Positions 47,236 to 59,613 of a stretch of 64,000 bases of DNA are shown here, one piece after another. The notes beneath the pieces were generated by a model that was given only the letters and a program-made list of their open reading frames with translations, was not told where the DNA came from and ran no database searches. Source of the stretch: Osedax fenrisi (lineage: Eukaryota; Annelida; Polychaeta; Sabellida; Siboglinidae); assembly GCA_964019155.1 (NCBI GenBank), contig OZ025244.1:29552995-29616994 (forward strand), in the 5' to 3' direction. Positions within the stretch are counted from its first letter, which is position 1, and each line of letters begins with the position of its first letter. Both the position numbers and the translations under genes were made by a program.

Positions 47236-47660
47236 ACACATATATATATAATGTATAAACAATGTATATATACAATGTACACACATATACACACTATATA
47301 TATTAGACTATCACATAATATCAGGCAAAAAATAAACATATCATAAATCAAAGTTATTCAAACAAGTCAATAATATACGAACCCAACACAGACAATATGA
47401 ATACAATAATATATTAAATATACAGACACAGTAAAGCAAAATTCGTGTGTTAATATTGTTAATATTAATATATCTAGATATAATTCATATACATGTAGGT
47501 CTACCTAGAAACTTTATCTATATGAATTCGTTGTTATTTATATAGCGAATGTATCAGCATAGTGAATATCAATATTGAAGTTTGATTCAATAGTTATAAA
47601 TAGTTTTAAACAATAGAATGAAAAACACGTCTGTTCGCTCTGAATGATAGAGACATAATG

Positions 47661-47661
<1 letters not shown>

Positions 47662-47717
<56 letters not shown>

Positions 47718-47718
47718 A

Positions 47719-47749
<31 letters not shown>

Positions 47750-47772
47750 TTACTACTATTACTACTATTAAT
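47662..47772. repeat. (TAC)n trinucleotide repeat, second locus
   Basis: About 110 bp of ACT/TAC units with interruptions (ACAACT, ATTACT). Same unit and strand as the longer repeat at 36,854-37,254. Confidence 0.9.
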
Positions 47773-48168
47773 TATACAATTTCTAATAATTAGTAATTTT
47801 ATATTGATAAATACGCTCTGTATTTACAACATATGATAATATTTCTTGTTAATAATTAAAGTGGTATTGTCAGAAAAAAATAGGAATGTTGTAATATATT
47901 AGACAATTTATTAGAATAAAAAATAATATAGGGCTCAGCAAAATATTTGAGTATCATATCATATGATAGGTTCCAAATCATAAATATTATAAATTAATTT
48001 TATATATTTAAATTTGCGTATTAAAGCTTATAAATATATATATATATATATAGGATCTTATTTTCGCAATCACTGATATTATTGACCTTATATATATATG
48101 TATCATAATAATGCATATTCACTAAGACACTCAACACGTATTCATTAACTGTTACCTTTTTATTATAG

Positions 48169-48210
48169 ACAAAAACCAACTTTCGAACCATCTAGAAACC
48201 ATACATCAGT
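48169..48210 (+). CDS. candidate mini-exon (uncertain)
   Basis: Preceded by a good acceptor (ACCTTTTTATTATAG). With donor GTTAGT at 48,211 it is 42 nt and open in phase 1-1 (KNQLSNHLETIHQ), like the linker exons upstream. It is not Thr-rich and shares no intron sequence with them. A longer exon to 48,227 in another phase is also possible. Listed because of position, phase and the donor type shared with the other exons. Confidence 0.25.
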
Positions 48211-48231
48211 GTTAGTAATCTACATAGGTAT

Positions 48232-48247
48232 ATAGATATATATATAT

Positions 48248-48283
<36 letters not shown>
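48232..48283. repeat. (TA)n microsatellite
   Basis: TA tract of about 50 bp. The following 48,290-48,815 is AT-rich with no gene seen. Confidence 0.85.
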
Positions 48284-48287
<4 letters not shown>

Positions 48288-48819
48288 CAATTAAATTGTC
48301 ATTGGTATACCAATTTATATATAAATTATTAATTCAATGTTAACATTATTCCTAAATATAGAAGTCAATATAAAAAATTATTTGTTATGACTATATTGTA
48401 TATTATAAATCTATATTTAAATTATATTATGTAATATAATAAATAATATATAGAAGGGTTTCAAAATAATATATTTATTTATTATTTATTATATTTTACA
48501 TAATGTTAACTACTCTAAATATATAATATTATTATATCAAAAGTATAATTATAAACATACTAAATATAGTGAACAATATTTATAACATATTCAAGTCTGG
48601 TTTCAAATTAATTAGTTAATATACAATATATAGTAATTTTATAATTTTAAGAATTATATATAATCATATAGGAGTACAAATTTTAATTTCTTCATTCTGT
48701 AAAAATTGTAAAAACAATCATACATTTCGATATCATATAGGAAATTTTGTCATATCAGAAAATATAAATTAATATATATAAAAATAATAAATTTGTTTAT
48801 TACTCATTAATTCAATATA

Positions 48820-49623
48820 CAGTAAAACCTCTCTATAAGAAACCTCTTTATAAGAAAAACCTCTTTATAAGAACATTTTTCACACATTTGGTTGAAATTC
48901 AACCTTTTCCACATTAAAAAAACCTCTTTATAAGAAAATCTTATAAGAAAATCTTATAAGAAAAATATAAGAAAAACCTCTTTATAAGAAACTAATTGTA
49001 TAAAAAATAATTATATATAAATAGAAGTATTGTATATTGATACAAATTATAGAAATTAATTATTATATAAGATATTTTTTTTTAAATATTATATTATAGC
49101 TCGAAATGAATTAAAATTAATTGATAATTGTTATTGTATATCCATAAATTTATTAAAATTAATTAATAAATGTTATTTTTATCCTTGAATTTATTAATAT
49201 TAATTAATAAATGTTATTGTATCCATAAATGTATATTAATTAATAAATTTTATTATATCCTTAATGTATTGATGATACAATTTATTATATTATGCAATTA
49301 ATTGTTAAATAATAGATTATTATAATATTCATTATATTATATTCATCAATGATGATTCATAATTTATAATTTCTAATGTAAATCTAATAAAATTTCATTA
49401 TGTATTAACATGTCTAAGCGCAAACAATACATTATACATTTATAACAGTATATAAAATAAATATACTATATATATATATAACCTATAGGTTATATATAAT
49501 GCATTTTCAATTATAAATTAATTCTTAAAATCATTGGAAAAGTAAAAACCTCTTTATAAGAAAACCTCTCTATAAGAAAAAAAGTACTGAAAAAAAATAG
49601 TTTCTTATAGAGAGGTTTTACTG
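48820..49623. mobile_element. Tc1/mariner or pogo-type MITE with CCTCTTTATAAGAA motifs
   Basis: 804 bp with inverted ends CAGTAAAACCTCTCTATAAG and its exact complement, flanked by TA on both sides (48,818-48,819 and 49,624-49,625). CAGT ends and TA duplication fit the pogo/Tigger branch. The word ACCTCTTTATAAGAA recurs at least six times near the two ends, as well as plain CTTATAAGAAAAT copies. The middle is featureless AT. No transposase. The exact terminal match suggests recent movement. Confidence 0.85.
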
Positions 49624-50063
49624 TATATACTTTACAATTAGAAATCCTATTAATATGTCATTGAGTCGTTGGATTACTGTATTGTTCATGAATAACTAAA
49701 GTAAAAAAGTATTTTCGAATCTTCAATATATATATATATATATATTAACGATTATTGATTTATTGTGCTAACACATTTTACTATAGTATTTTTTAATATA
49801 TTATGATTTAAGTGTTAGTGTTGAAGTAATAAAATAAATTAATTAATAATTTTTAAATCGTTAGAGAATTTCATATTTTGAAGAATGAGATAATTGTATA
49901 TATCATTTTCAAGACTCTATTTATTTATTATTATTGTAATTGTTGAATTATAAAATATATAAAATACATATTACATAAATATAGTTCTAAAATAATAATA
50001 TATAATATTTTTATATATTCATATATAATTATTATGTAATTTACCTTTAATATGATGTATAAA

Positions 50064-50565
50064 CTTGAGCGTATTCAACGTCGTGATATACGTGTTTTAT
50101 ATAAACTAAACTATGCCCCAATAGTTTCTATATATGCTTTAATATGATCACTAGGCTAGATTTAGTTTAGTTATATTTGTAAACATGCATGGCATATTGA
50201 GCATTAGGAATTAGTTTATACACCTTGGATTCTGAATATTTAGCTGAATCTATTATTATTCAGAGTTCTAAGAGATCTTGGTGGAAGTGCCACGTCATGA
50301 AGTTAGTGCAACGCTCAATATATTTGGCTTATTCTGAATAAGTTTCCTCGGTTAATGCTCCGAAAAGCTTGAATTCATTGCCATATACTATTCGTTTTAC
50401 GACATCACTTTCATTGTTTCATTGTAAACTGTACGTCCATTTTAATTCATTGTAATTCGTTATAGTGTTATTCGTATTCTATTTTTTTTTAATTTATTTA
50501 TTAATATCTAATAACGCCTATAGTCAGCATGTATTTATAAGTCATAATAAACTATTATATTATTA
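50064..50565 (+). pseudogene. L2-like LINE 3' fragment
   Basis: Frame LERIQRRDIRVLYKLN near 50,064, then after shifts SSKRSWWKCHVMKLVQRSIY and NAPKSLNSLPYTIRF, the last corresponding to APxxWNSLPxxIR with Trp to Leu. It is closely similar along its length to the minus-strand copy at 12,985-13,500. The 3' UTR ends in a (TATTAT)n-like tail at about 50,565. Confidence 0.75.
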
Positions 50566-50569
50566 TTAT

Positions 50570-50925
50570 TAATATATAAGTACATTAACAAGGTTTATTA
50601 TTTCATTTTGTAAAGCATGACATAATGAAGAAGTTAATAAACAAATGAATTTATTTTTGCGAGAACTTCCCCTATCATCGAATAAGATACCTAATAGATA
50701 AGTTAGATTACCATGAGGTAGTAAATGTAAATAATTAAAATGTGAAGAATAACAAATATGTATCAATAGGTCAAGTTATATATAAATTATGTGAAGAATA
50801 AAAAATATGTATCAATAAGTTAAGTTTAAAAATAAATAATATAAAATTATATAAAAGATCACAGTAACAAGTTAAATACTGAATACCAAACTATAAATAG
50901 AATAGAATACCTAAACACACACAAA
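50570..50925 (-). mobile_element. 3' UTR of the CR1-group LINE, inverted copy
   Basis: Matches the 3' UTR of the LINE at 17-21 kb in reverse (AAAGCATGACATAATGAAGA, ATGTATCAATAAGTTAAGTT). It contains an internal repeat of about 50 bp (near 50,740 and 50,795) not present in the other copy. A short 5'-truncated insertion, placed tail-to-tail with the L2-like fragment. Confidence 0.8.
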
Positions 50926-50929
50926 TACT

Positions 50930-52025
50930 CAAAGATATAATAAATAATTCTCTTACAAAATAATATAATTAGCTAATCAATAGTTTGATTGAGTTTAATT
51001 ATGTTTCATATTTTGACAAACAATTTTTTATATAATTTTTTGTAAATAATAATTTATTTATAGAGAGCCCTTTAAAATTATAAACCCCTTAATAATTGAT
51101 GATGACGGTATGATTTTATATATAGTATTTTAATATTAGGAACATTATTATTGTATAAATTATAATATTTGGGAAATAATAATACTATACTACTTGGTTA
51201 TTTCTTTAAATATATATTGTGCATGAATATAAAATATATATTTAATATTGTATACATCCATGGACATTCATTCCATGTATTTGATTAATAGATATTCTAT
51301 ATTATCTGAATATGCATATACGAATTCGATACCTATCGAATTCGATATCCGATATCACTACATTTTTATATTGACGATATTTTGCCAAATTAAAATCAAA
51401 TTGTAAAAGTTAAATTAAGTTAAATATGGTTTTAGTAGCAAAATATATTTTAAATAATACATTTATTAAATATAATATATATATTAAATATAAAGGCAGA
51501 AAATTAATATATTGTTATGAAGGGTATACTTTATTTAATTCAATATAGTTGTATATACTTTTAATAAATAACGAGTAGCATACATACTCAATTAATTAAT
51601 ACATGTATGGTTAATTATATTTTATATATATATATATAATATTAACTATTTTGAGTCATATATAAATTTTAAACTACAATTTTAGCCGCTGTTCAAGATC
51701 TACTTCGTGTAGGGTTTGTTTAGTATAATATTGTTTATATATATAAATTATATACTATATATTATTTGTTATTATTATATATATTTATTATATATATTAT
51801 ATATATATTTGCATGTATTCGAAGTTCGAAAAATATATTGATAAATAGATAGTTTTATGAATTATTATTGAAATAAGTAAAAACTAAAAAAATGAGTCGA
51901 ATCAAAATAAAATTAAATAATTACGGGATTATTTTAGGATTGAATTATACAAACATTAAGTGGGTAATATTGAGGAATGTATTATAACTTTCAATCAGTA
52001 TGTAACTAATCAGATAGGAGGTATA

Positions 52026-52086
<61 letters not shown>

Positions 52087-52940
52087 ATTATTAGTATCGC
52101 ATGGGGATGGTATGGTAAGTTTAAGTTATAAACCAGAACGTAATTAGATTTTATAATATATCGCCATAATAATTAATATGTTATTAAATAAAATTATATA
52201 TAAATAAATAAATGTATGTAGATATATTCATGTATTTATCTAACCTTTTCCTAAATATATTAACACAACTTTAATTTAATTTATTTTATTTTAATGACTC
52301 TTTTGTGCCAGAGCAATTAATCTGCGAAAAAACATGAAAAAGTAAAATAACAAATTATAATAAACAATAAGGAATAAAGAAATTACTATGAATGTTTATA
52401 AATATTGGTATAATTAATGATCAGTAATATATCCATGATATGCTTTGGTAAATATATGTATTTTTATAAATATTTAAATGAGTTAGTAGATTTAGCAGAG
52501 AGTATATTATAAGGTATTTTATTTCATATATAAGTGGCCGATATTTGTCATTAACATATATTAGTGGAAAACAGATTAAGTTTATATATTATATTTATAT
52601 GGTAATACGTAGAACGAATAGATACTTTGAGTAGGAATTCAAATTAAAGAAGATAGATTTCCAGGTCAGCTGTGAAGAAGATATTTGAGAATTATAAAAA
52701 AAACTTTAAATATTACTAGACATTTAATTTGTAACAATTGTAATCTATTTAAATATGTATACTTGTATATACTAATCAATAACATATATTTGTAGTTTTT
52801 CCGTTATTTTATTATTCAAATTTACAATTAAATTTACAATGTAATATATACATTTTATTTGATATTATCTAATGAAGTATTTTAGTTGAATAGTATTGTA
52901 ATGAGAATTACATCCAATAGTCTATTTACACATTTTAATC

Positions 52941-53019
<79 letters not shown>

Positions 53020-53190
53020 CCCTCGTTGGGAAAGGTAATTTAATATAAGAAATATATATTTTAGAATATTTGATTTTTTGATCCTAGAATAATGTTGGGC
53101 AGAACATATTTTAAAAACCTTTATATAATATATTTACTTTCAATATATATATAAATATATATATAGATATATATATATACATAATATATA
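50930..53190. other. AT-rich with long (TA)n tracts, no gene seen
   Basis: Holds (TA)n tracts at about 52,026-52,084 and 52,945-53,013. A short less AT-rich patch near 51,687 (CCGCTGTTCAAGATCTACTT) follows a good acceptor-like sequence but has no clear donor or reading frame. Confidence 0.5.
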
Positions 53191-53429
53191 TAAATGCGAA
53201 TAACTAGTAATACAATAACTGTATATTATATATTTATATTGATGTATATTAATATAATTAATTTAAATTATAGAATACCCGGTGATAACGGAGAAGAAGT
53301 AACCAATACTATTTATATGTATATCGAATTTGAATTGAATAAATATCATATTCGAATAAAAATGTATGTTGTACATATAATATTTAGATATATATATATG
53401 TATATATTTATTATATAATTCATTACTAG

Positions 53430-54015
53430 AACAAATAATACTATAGCATCAGACTTTGAGCAATCAATTCTTTTCTCAGATCATTATGCTATTACGTTTT
53501 TAATACATTCATCAAAACCATCACTAGCAAAGAAAAACATCAGCTATAGAAAACTATCTTCTATTGATATGGATAAATGTAAAGTTAGCATTGCAAACTC
53601 ACTCTCTAACTCAACTGCCATTCACTCAATTGGGACATTAAATGGCTTAGACAATACATTATTTATGCCTGTTAATATCCGTAATTCAGCAACATAGGAG
53701 TATCCGTTCTCGTCACATATTCCGAGTAAAGGCTATAGAAGTTCCAGCATATAGTAATACTGGCTCATTCGTCGAATATGGAGTAAAGGCATGGAACGAA
53801 CTTCCCGATATTCTGCGGTGCACCACATCAAGAACTGAATTCAAGAGAGAATTAAAAACTCACCTTTTCTCACCTTAAAAATGATACATTTAACCCTTAT
53901 TTATTTTCCATCGTTTATATAATCCATTTAATCACATATTTTTTATGAATGTGTACACACCTTTGTTAACGTTTATTTTCCATTTAAAAAGTGTTTAAAT
54001 AAAATTTAATAATAA
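53430..54015 (+). pseudogene. L2/CR1-type LINE, internally deleted
   Basis: The first half, an open frame to the stop near 53,697, is the end of an endonuclease and the following linker: FSDHYAITFLIHSSKPSLA (catalytic SDH) and ISYRKLSSIDMDK. From about 53,660 another frame carries the extreme C-terminus of ORF2: RSRHIFRVKAIEVPAY, VKAWNELPDILRCTT, FKRELKTHLFSP and a stop. The whole reverse transcriptase between them is missing. The 3' UTR ends in (AAT)n then (TA)n near 54,020. Confidence 0.75.
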
Positions 54016-54016
54016 T

Positions 54017-54065
<49 letters not shown>

Positions 54066-54230
54066 ATATATACTTATAGATTTTGAACGACGATAGGCAG
54101 AATGAAGTATATGAAGTATGTTTTGTGATAAACTAGAAAATAAAGTTATTTATAAAATTGTTGAAAATATAGACTAATATAAATGTGTAATTATTACTGG
54201 TGAATATGAAAACGTTTCGTTATGATGTAG

Positions 54231-54263
54231 CTTCGGGTCCAGGGATACTAAATGTCAAGGAAT
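54231..54263 (+). CDS. candidate mini-exon (uncertain)
   Basis: A 33-nt stretch between ATGATGTAG and GTTAAT, open in phase 1-1 (SGPGILNVKE), less AT-rich than its surroundings. The acceptor has a weak pyrimidine tract. It fits the size, phase and donor style of the linker exons, but could be chance. Confidence 0.25.
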
Positions 54264-55260
54264 GTTAATTATATATTATATTCAGTTTTTAAAACTAGAT
54301 AAAATGGAACATTAAGATTTATTAATATTAAAATGTATTAAATGAAATAGTATTATATGAAATAGTTGTATATATATGCATATATTCTATAGGGTCGTAC
54401 TCACAATATATTCGTGTATTGCAATAGGATCATTTCCCAATGTGGAAGGAAGCGACAAAATATATTTACAATTTATTTAAGAATAAAAAATCCTGTTAAA
54501 TAATAATAATGCCATTGTAACTTTAGTTATACGTATGATACTAAAGAGAAGCGCCGAAGTATAATGATAATGGAATGTAACTAAATATGGGTAATCTCTA
54601 TAGATCTACATATCCACTATACAGAGAGGATTAATTATTAGCTCATAAATAATCTGGTATGTCAGGCTGCGATTATTCCCGAGTCTGGAAGTACGTCTTC
54701 TTTTATATACGGATATTTCTACACGTCTAGATCCAATTATATTAGTTAATTTAGAGCCGATTATCGAAAAATAAAAATATCTAGAAACTAATTCTAAAAT
54801 CAATAATATCACGTGATGTGTATTTTTCGAACGTAAACATATTCGCCATATTTCTCGAGTGAACGGGATGTAATGTAGTTACGTGTATTGATGTTGAATT
54901 CAATAAACATATATACAACCTACGTGTTGAATTCAATTATTATTTTAATTGTATATTATAATTGACTTAAGTTTATTAGATTTTTAAATGCATATTTTAA
55001 ATCACCATGGTGCTTTAAAATATATAATTTGGTTTATTATGTATTTATTTTATATTATTATATAGTGACTATAGTAGACTATAGTCTTATATTACATAAG
55101 AACATATTCTCAATATTATTATAAATTATACTAAATTAATTTAGTGCATTATATAGGTACTATATACCTACTCTATAATATATAATAAATATAATATATC
55201 ATATATACTAATTTAAAATTCAAATGATTGGTTAACTGAATTGTACATTATAAACTATAT
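54264..55260. other. no clear gene
   Basis: Includes a less AT-rich stretch at 54,600-54,900 that may be an old element; a minus-strand frame there was not recognised. Confidence 0.4.
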
Positions 55261-55269
55261 AGTATACTA

Positions 55270-55530
55270 TATCGTTATTAGTATGACACCCCTATATTCA
55301 TATTACATGGAACGGTCCATTGACGTTTCTATTTAGTTTAATATACAAGTTATAATGAGCGACCCATTATTATTTATAATAGGTTTTATATTACACCCCA
55401 TAATATAGTTTTCATCTGGGTTAAGTTTGACATATATAGTCCGCCACGTATACATCAGTGTCATATATAGGCGAACGCGTTTCTTAGTTGTTGTGTGTTC
55501 ACGTTAAATAAATATTCTTTACCTTTGATT
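55270..55530 (+). mobile_element. possible solo LTR of a Gypsy family
   Basis: Has the palindromic word ATGGAACGGTCCAT (near 55,308), a TATA-like GTCATATATAGGCGAACGCG (near 55,460) and AAATAAATA (near 55,505), the same order as in the LTR-like region of the inverted Gypsy copy at 15.8-16.0 kb. Borders and duplication not identified. Confidence 0.3.
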
Positions 55531-56159
55531 TCAATTGGATGATATCTATAGTTGTTTAATTATTAAATTTTCAAATGTATATACATTGTATTATCGGGTA
55601 TTGTATCTATTGCATTTGATAACCTCGAATGTATCGAAATGTATCACTTGATTGATGAGGTTCGTTCTTCTTAATTGTATTCGGTTTATTCCAGTAGTGA
55701 GATTTATTATTCCCGTTGTTTTATTCACTCTTTGTTTATTTTGATAACACTCTTACACACATATATATATATATATACAATATAGTGATCTGATAATATG
55801 TATTAACAAAATAAATTAATGCTCTGCAGTTTTTGACCTGTTCGCCAATATTTGATTTGTACCTAGGTAAACCACTCGAGATTATAATACAGCTCGAGTT
55901 GTTAGTGACCTGTATGTCCATCATTAGCTAATCATTTGTTGTTAATACTTATTAATGATAGGATAGGCGATTATTATCGATGAGATTATATTTAAGTATA
56001 TAGCAATTTATGTTTGTGAGTTAGTGATAGGAAAACTTTAATCCGCCTTGTTATACTTATGGTTCATCGAAATATCTGCATACATAAAAATGAAAATACA
56101 AGTTTTAACTTATATATCATTGGTCAAGTTTATTAGGATATATATAAATATATTTATAA

Positions 56160-56460
56160 TTATTGTTATTTTTTATAGTTATTTTTCTTTGGTGGAGTTC
56201 TTTCATCCCATCCAGGAATTTAGATGAAGTTTTCACTTATAACCATACATATGGCTCTAATGCCCCTTCGAAGCCGCTCTCGTGTTAAGGCATCCATGGT
56301 TTTAACGAGAGCCGATCATTTATTTATACACAATTATGTAAGATCACTTCTAAATAATATTTTAAGACCCATGGGTTACCCAATGCATTTCATAAAATTA
56401 ATTAATGGTTCGAACGAGGGTCGAACTGCAAAAACGAGGGTCGAACTGCCGAACGACTGC
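56160..56460 (-). mobile_element. tRNA-derived SINE, family A
   Basis: Minus-strand copy: tail at 56,160-56,220 (GGTGGAGTTCTTTCATCCCA), body GCCGCTCTCGTGTTAAGGCA and ATCATTTATTTATACACAAT, tRNA-like head from about 56,400. The B-box region GAGGGTCGAACTGC is duplicated within the head. Confidence 0.8.
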
Positions 56461-56464
56461 ATTT

Positions 56465-57539
56465 CATCACATTTTACATAATACATATATTCATAATAAA
56501 TGTCGATTCATTATATAACATAGAATAACTTACTAGTATATGTGGACCTCACTGGAATAATATAGTAATATTATTATTATTCTATAAGATATATTATCTA
56601 CGTACAGTGATTCAAGAATTATTTTGAACTTTCAGCGCTGAAAAAATAAATGGTTTTCTTTCCTCGAAGAGGCAATTACTTTAAGAATATTCCCATATTT
56701 TTGGAAAGTCTATATTCAATGTAGCGATATAATTATCTATATTACTATTCATCGAATATGTTATTGATTTTAGTTCGGTAGATGACTATTCGAGTGTTAC
56801 CTGGCATTGTATTTCATGACGATATTCTTAGTTAACAGCGCGAAGGACGATACGGGTTAATCATGCTATATGTTATGTAATTATTTGCTTTCTATGACAG
56901 GTTAAGCACTAGCGGTTGCCACTCCATATATGGTAATATACAAACACGTATACAAGTATTTAACAGTGGAAACCTACTCTGTGTATTAGAATTATTCTTC
57001 CATTTCATTCGACTGGATCTGTATTGGTGACTAACTATAGTTAGTAAAAGTACGCCTATAGTCGTTAAAATAGCCGTGCCTCGTCAAAATTCCTCCAGTA
57101 TTGTTTACAATACTATATATTTGTTATTCGTAGCTATCCGTGTTATCCAGTGATCTTCTACTTATCCGCCTCGGAGAACCGGAGGGTGGCAGTTATTCAC
57201 ACCGCAACACAAATAATACTATCCATGTATTGTAAAGTGTAGTCTATGATCTAGATAAATACCGAGATATTTATACAAATTTGTGCATCGAATTATTAAA
57301 CGTTAAATTAAATACTATAATTTAAATAATATCTCATATAAATATAAATAAACGAAATATTTATTTTACTTGTAAAATTTATTTTTGTTAAACATTTATA
57401 AAGATGTATTTAATAACTTCCCAGTTTACGTATACCGTTTTGCACACCCTTGCCATTTGATAAAATAACTATATACGTACATATACACATGCGAATATTA
57501 AATTGTTTCGATTAAATTCCGGGTAAATATAGAATCAAG
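56465..57539. other. no clear gene
   Basis: Moderately AT-rich and more complex than the other introns. A GGTGGCAGTTATTCAC word near 57,184 resembles the primer-site region of the Gypsy copies at 12.6 kb, so part may be an LTR remnant. No exon was found. Confidence 0.35.
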
Positions 57540-57744
57540 TCCTGTTCGTAACCCCGGTGCAACTGACAATGACGTCATTACTAGCTGTCAACCCCGCACC
57601 GGAACACGCGCACTCTCCGGCCGCGGAACCGCTCTCGCTACCGCACAGGGAGTCCGTCTGGCAGTACTACACGGCCACTTGGTACGATCTGATACAGGAG
57701 ACAGTGGAGACGTTCGGAATACGTAGCGACGCCGTCAAGATAAG
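57540..57744 (+). CDS. exon A of a membrane protein gene
   Basis: Sharply less AT-rich than its surroundings. It reads LFVTPVQLTMTSLLAVNPAP, then HSPAAEPLSLPHRESVWQYY and DLIQETVETFGIRSDAVKIR. As an internal exon it starts after AATCAAG (57,539) in phase 1, matching the mini-exons; as a first exon it could start at ATG 57,569. It ends AAG followed by GTTATT in phase 2, which joins exactly to exon B. No known domain recognised. The Pro/Ala-rich start resembles a stalk; the second half looks helical. Confidence 0.75.
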
Positions 57745-57824
57745 GTTATTGCGTAACATTAGCTAACGTAGGACCTCGTTATGCATGTGTGATTTATGTA
57801 TTCGAATCACGTGTATATATATTG

Positions 57825-58070
57825 AATACAATACAAATATCGGATAGAAATTGACCCTCAAAAAGTCGCAGATTTGTAAAAATTCATAATTAACTGCGAG
57901 GGGCCCAGCATAATACATAATAAATAGTAACATTTTCGTTATTGTGTTTTGATTTATTATATATTAAGTTCTCGATAAGCACAAGAGAAAGATAAGAACT
58001 GTCTGGAGTCGACTCGAGACCTCTCGTTTTCTAGCTTATGGTTGTTTCACTGAGCCATAGACTACATGCA
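57825..58070 (-). mobile_element. tRNA-derived SINE, family B
   Basis: Minus-strand copy with head GGCTCAGTGAAACAACC-like A-box, B-box GAGTCGACTCC near 58,010, body GTGCTTATCGAGAACTTAAT and tail ending near 57,825. It lies in the first intron after exon A. Confidence 0.8.
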
Positions 58071-58261
58071 ATATTTTATTATTATAGCAAGAAAGTTGGT
58101 CAGATATAAAGGCGGATAGAGTATTTGGACAGTTAATCTATTGCGCAGATATAACGGTATTATATCCATCTGTTTATCTGCCAACTATTTATGCTATAAA
58201 AAGTCTACCCTTAGTGAAAAGTTACGCAGTACATTACTATGCATATTTATGAAGAAAACGA

Positions 58262-58269
<8 letters not shown>

Positions 58270-58311
<42 letters not shown>

Positions 58312-58312
58312 T
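58270..58312. repeat. (TA)n microsatellite
   Basis: TA tract of about 43 bp followed by a short (TG)n run at 58,330-58,346. Confidence 0.85.
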
Positions 58313-58334
58313 ATATGATTATATATATGTGTGT

Positions 58335-59300
58335 GTGTCTGTGTGTATTGTATACAATGTAAATATCGGTTATAAATGGACCCGTCGTGAAGACTTATAG
58401 GGTGTTCACACGATGCGGGTTTTGCTTGTCGTATAAACAAATGCAGGACCGAATTCTTCAAAATCATAGATTCGATCCAGCATTTACTCGGACTCCTATT
58501 TTTCTCGTCGTACAATAAAAATGGAAAATATCCTAATTTATTCTGACCGAAATAAATGCTGGACCGAAATATCTTACTATCTTTAATAATTTTTAAAATA
58601 TGTTATAACAATTTTATACTGAATAATTGTTATATAATTTGTATATAATTAATTATATTACTATATAACATGAATTATATAGAATATAAAAAATTAAATA
58701 ATTCAAGTAAAGATATAATAAAAATATTTTAATTAAATTCTTTAAAGATCGATAATCATTTTAAATAATTATGCGCCCATATAGTTCTCGTCCTGATATT
58801 TTCTAACTAAAAAATATCCTGTGCAATTTCGCCATTTATTTAAGATAATAAATTATTTAAATAAGTTTCCCTACTTATAATAAATTTAATTATAATAGAT
58901 AAATTAAAATATTATTTGAATTTGAAATTTTTGTTTATTTATTTTAATTTTTATTTCCGTTGCCATATATTGGTAACTACGACAATTTAAACCCGCGTCG
59001 TGTGAACACTCGTAATTTTTAAATGCTGGACCGACAATATTCAGTATCGTGTGAAAACCATATTAGACTTGTATTATAAATATAAGTTGATAATAACACC
59101 ATATAATACACAAATGTTAGCGTTCCATGAACATATATTTTGTATACAATTCAAATATTAACAGTTTTATCTCGTATTTTTATTTATGAATTATTAATTT
59201 CTTAATGAACACAAGATAGATAACACAAGAGAGAAATACCTTAGAGACCCGTATGAACTTGACTCCAGATCCTTGTCTATATTGGGGCACATATCGCTAT
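58335..59300 (-). mobile_element. SINE family B copy interrupted by a MITE
   Basis: The tail segment of family B is at 58,335-58,400 (AAATATCGGTTATAAATGGA then CCCGTCGTGAAGACTTATAG). The body and head resume at 59,060 (TATTAGACTTGTATTATAAA, then GAACACAAGATAGATAACAC and GACTCCAGATCC). The consensus from the copy at 30.2 kb reads straight across this gap, so the 58,401-59,059 element was inserted into an existing SINE. Confidence 0.75.
58401..59059. mobile_element. MITE with TTCACACGAT ends
   Basis: About 660 bp. The ends GGTGTTCACACGAT and, complemented, GGTTTTCACACGAT are inverted. Further in, TCACACGATGCGGGTTTTGC (left) pairs with a second inverted match AGTGTTCACACGACGCGGGT near 59,016 (complemented). 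The word AATGCTGGACCGA recurs near 58,555 and 59,021 and, as AATGCAGGACCGA, near 58,440. Class unresolved; TAG occurs next to both ends. Confidence 0.65.
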
Positions 59301-59491
59301 CCAGTAAAATATTGATATACTGGGTTCCCGACTCCATATTGTGTCATGTATACATGTAGTATACTGTTGTAGATTGCTATAATAATGTATATATTATGTA
59401 TGTATATACTACGTATTCGTTGATATAGTTAATTAATGTTTAATATACGTATATATTATAGCTTATGTATGTAATGTATAGTAGAGGAGAA

Positions 59492-59613
59492 TAATATCGG
59501 TGATTAATATCGGTGATTAATATCGGTGAGTCATACTGGTGATTAATATCGGTGAGTCATACCGGTGAGTAATACCGGTGAGTCATACCGGTGAGTAATA
59601 ACGGTGAGTCATA
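59492..59613. repeat. 13-bp minisatellite
   Basis: About nine units of consensus GTMATACCGGTGA, with TAATATCGGTGAT variants at the left and alternating GTCATA and GTAATA starts to the right. It lies in the intron between exons A and B. Confidence 0.9.

Noticed and set aside
53270..53300. Possible exon (AATACCCGGTGATAACGGAG then AAGAA) after ATTATAG
   Set aside because: Less AT-rich and acceptor-like, but no frame joins in phase to the neighbouring exons; the donor GTAACC is weak.
54606..54812. Minus-strand open frame of 68 codons
   Set aside because: No recognised domain; sits in a less AT-rich patch that may be an old transposon, but nothing supports a gene call.
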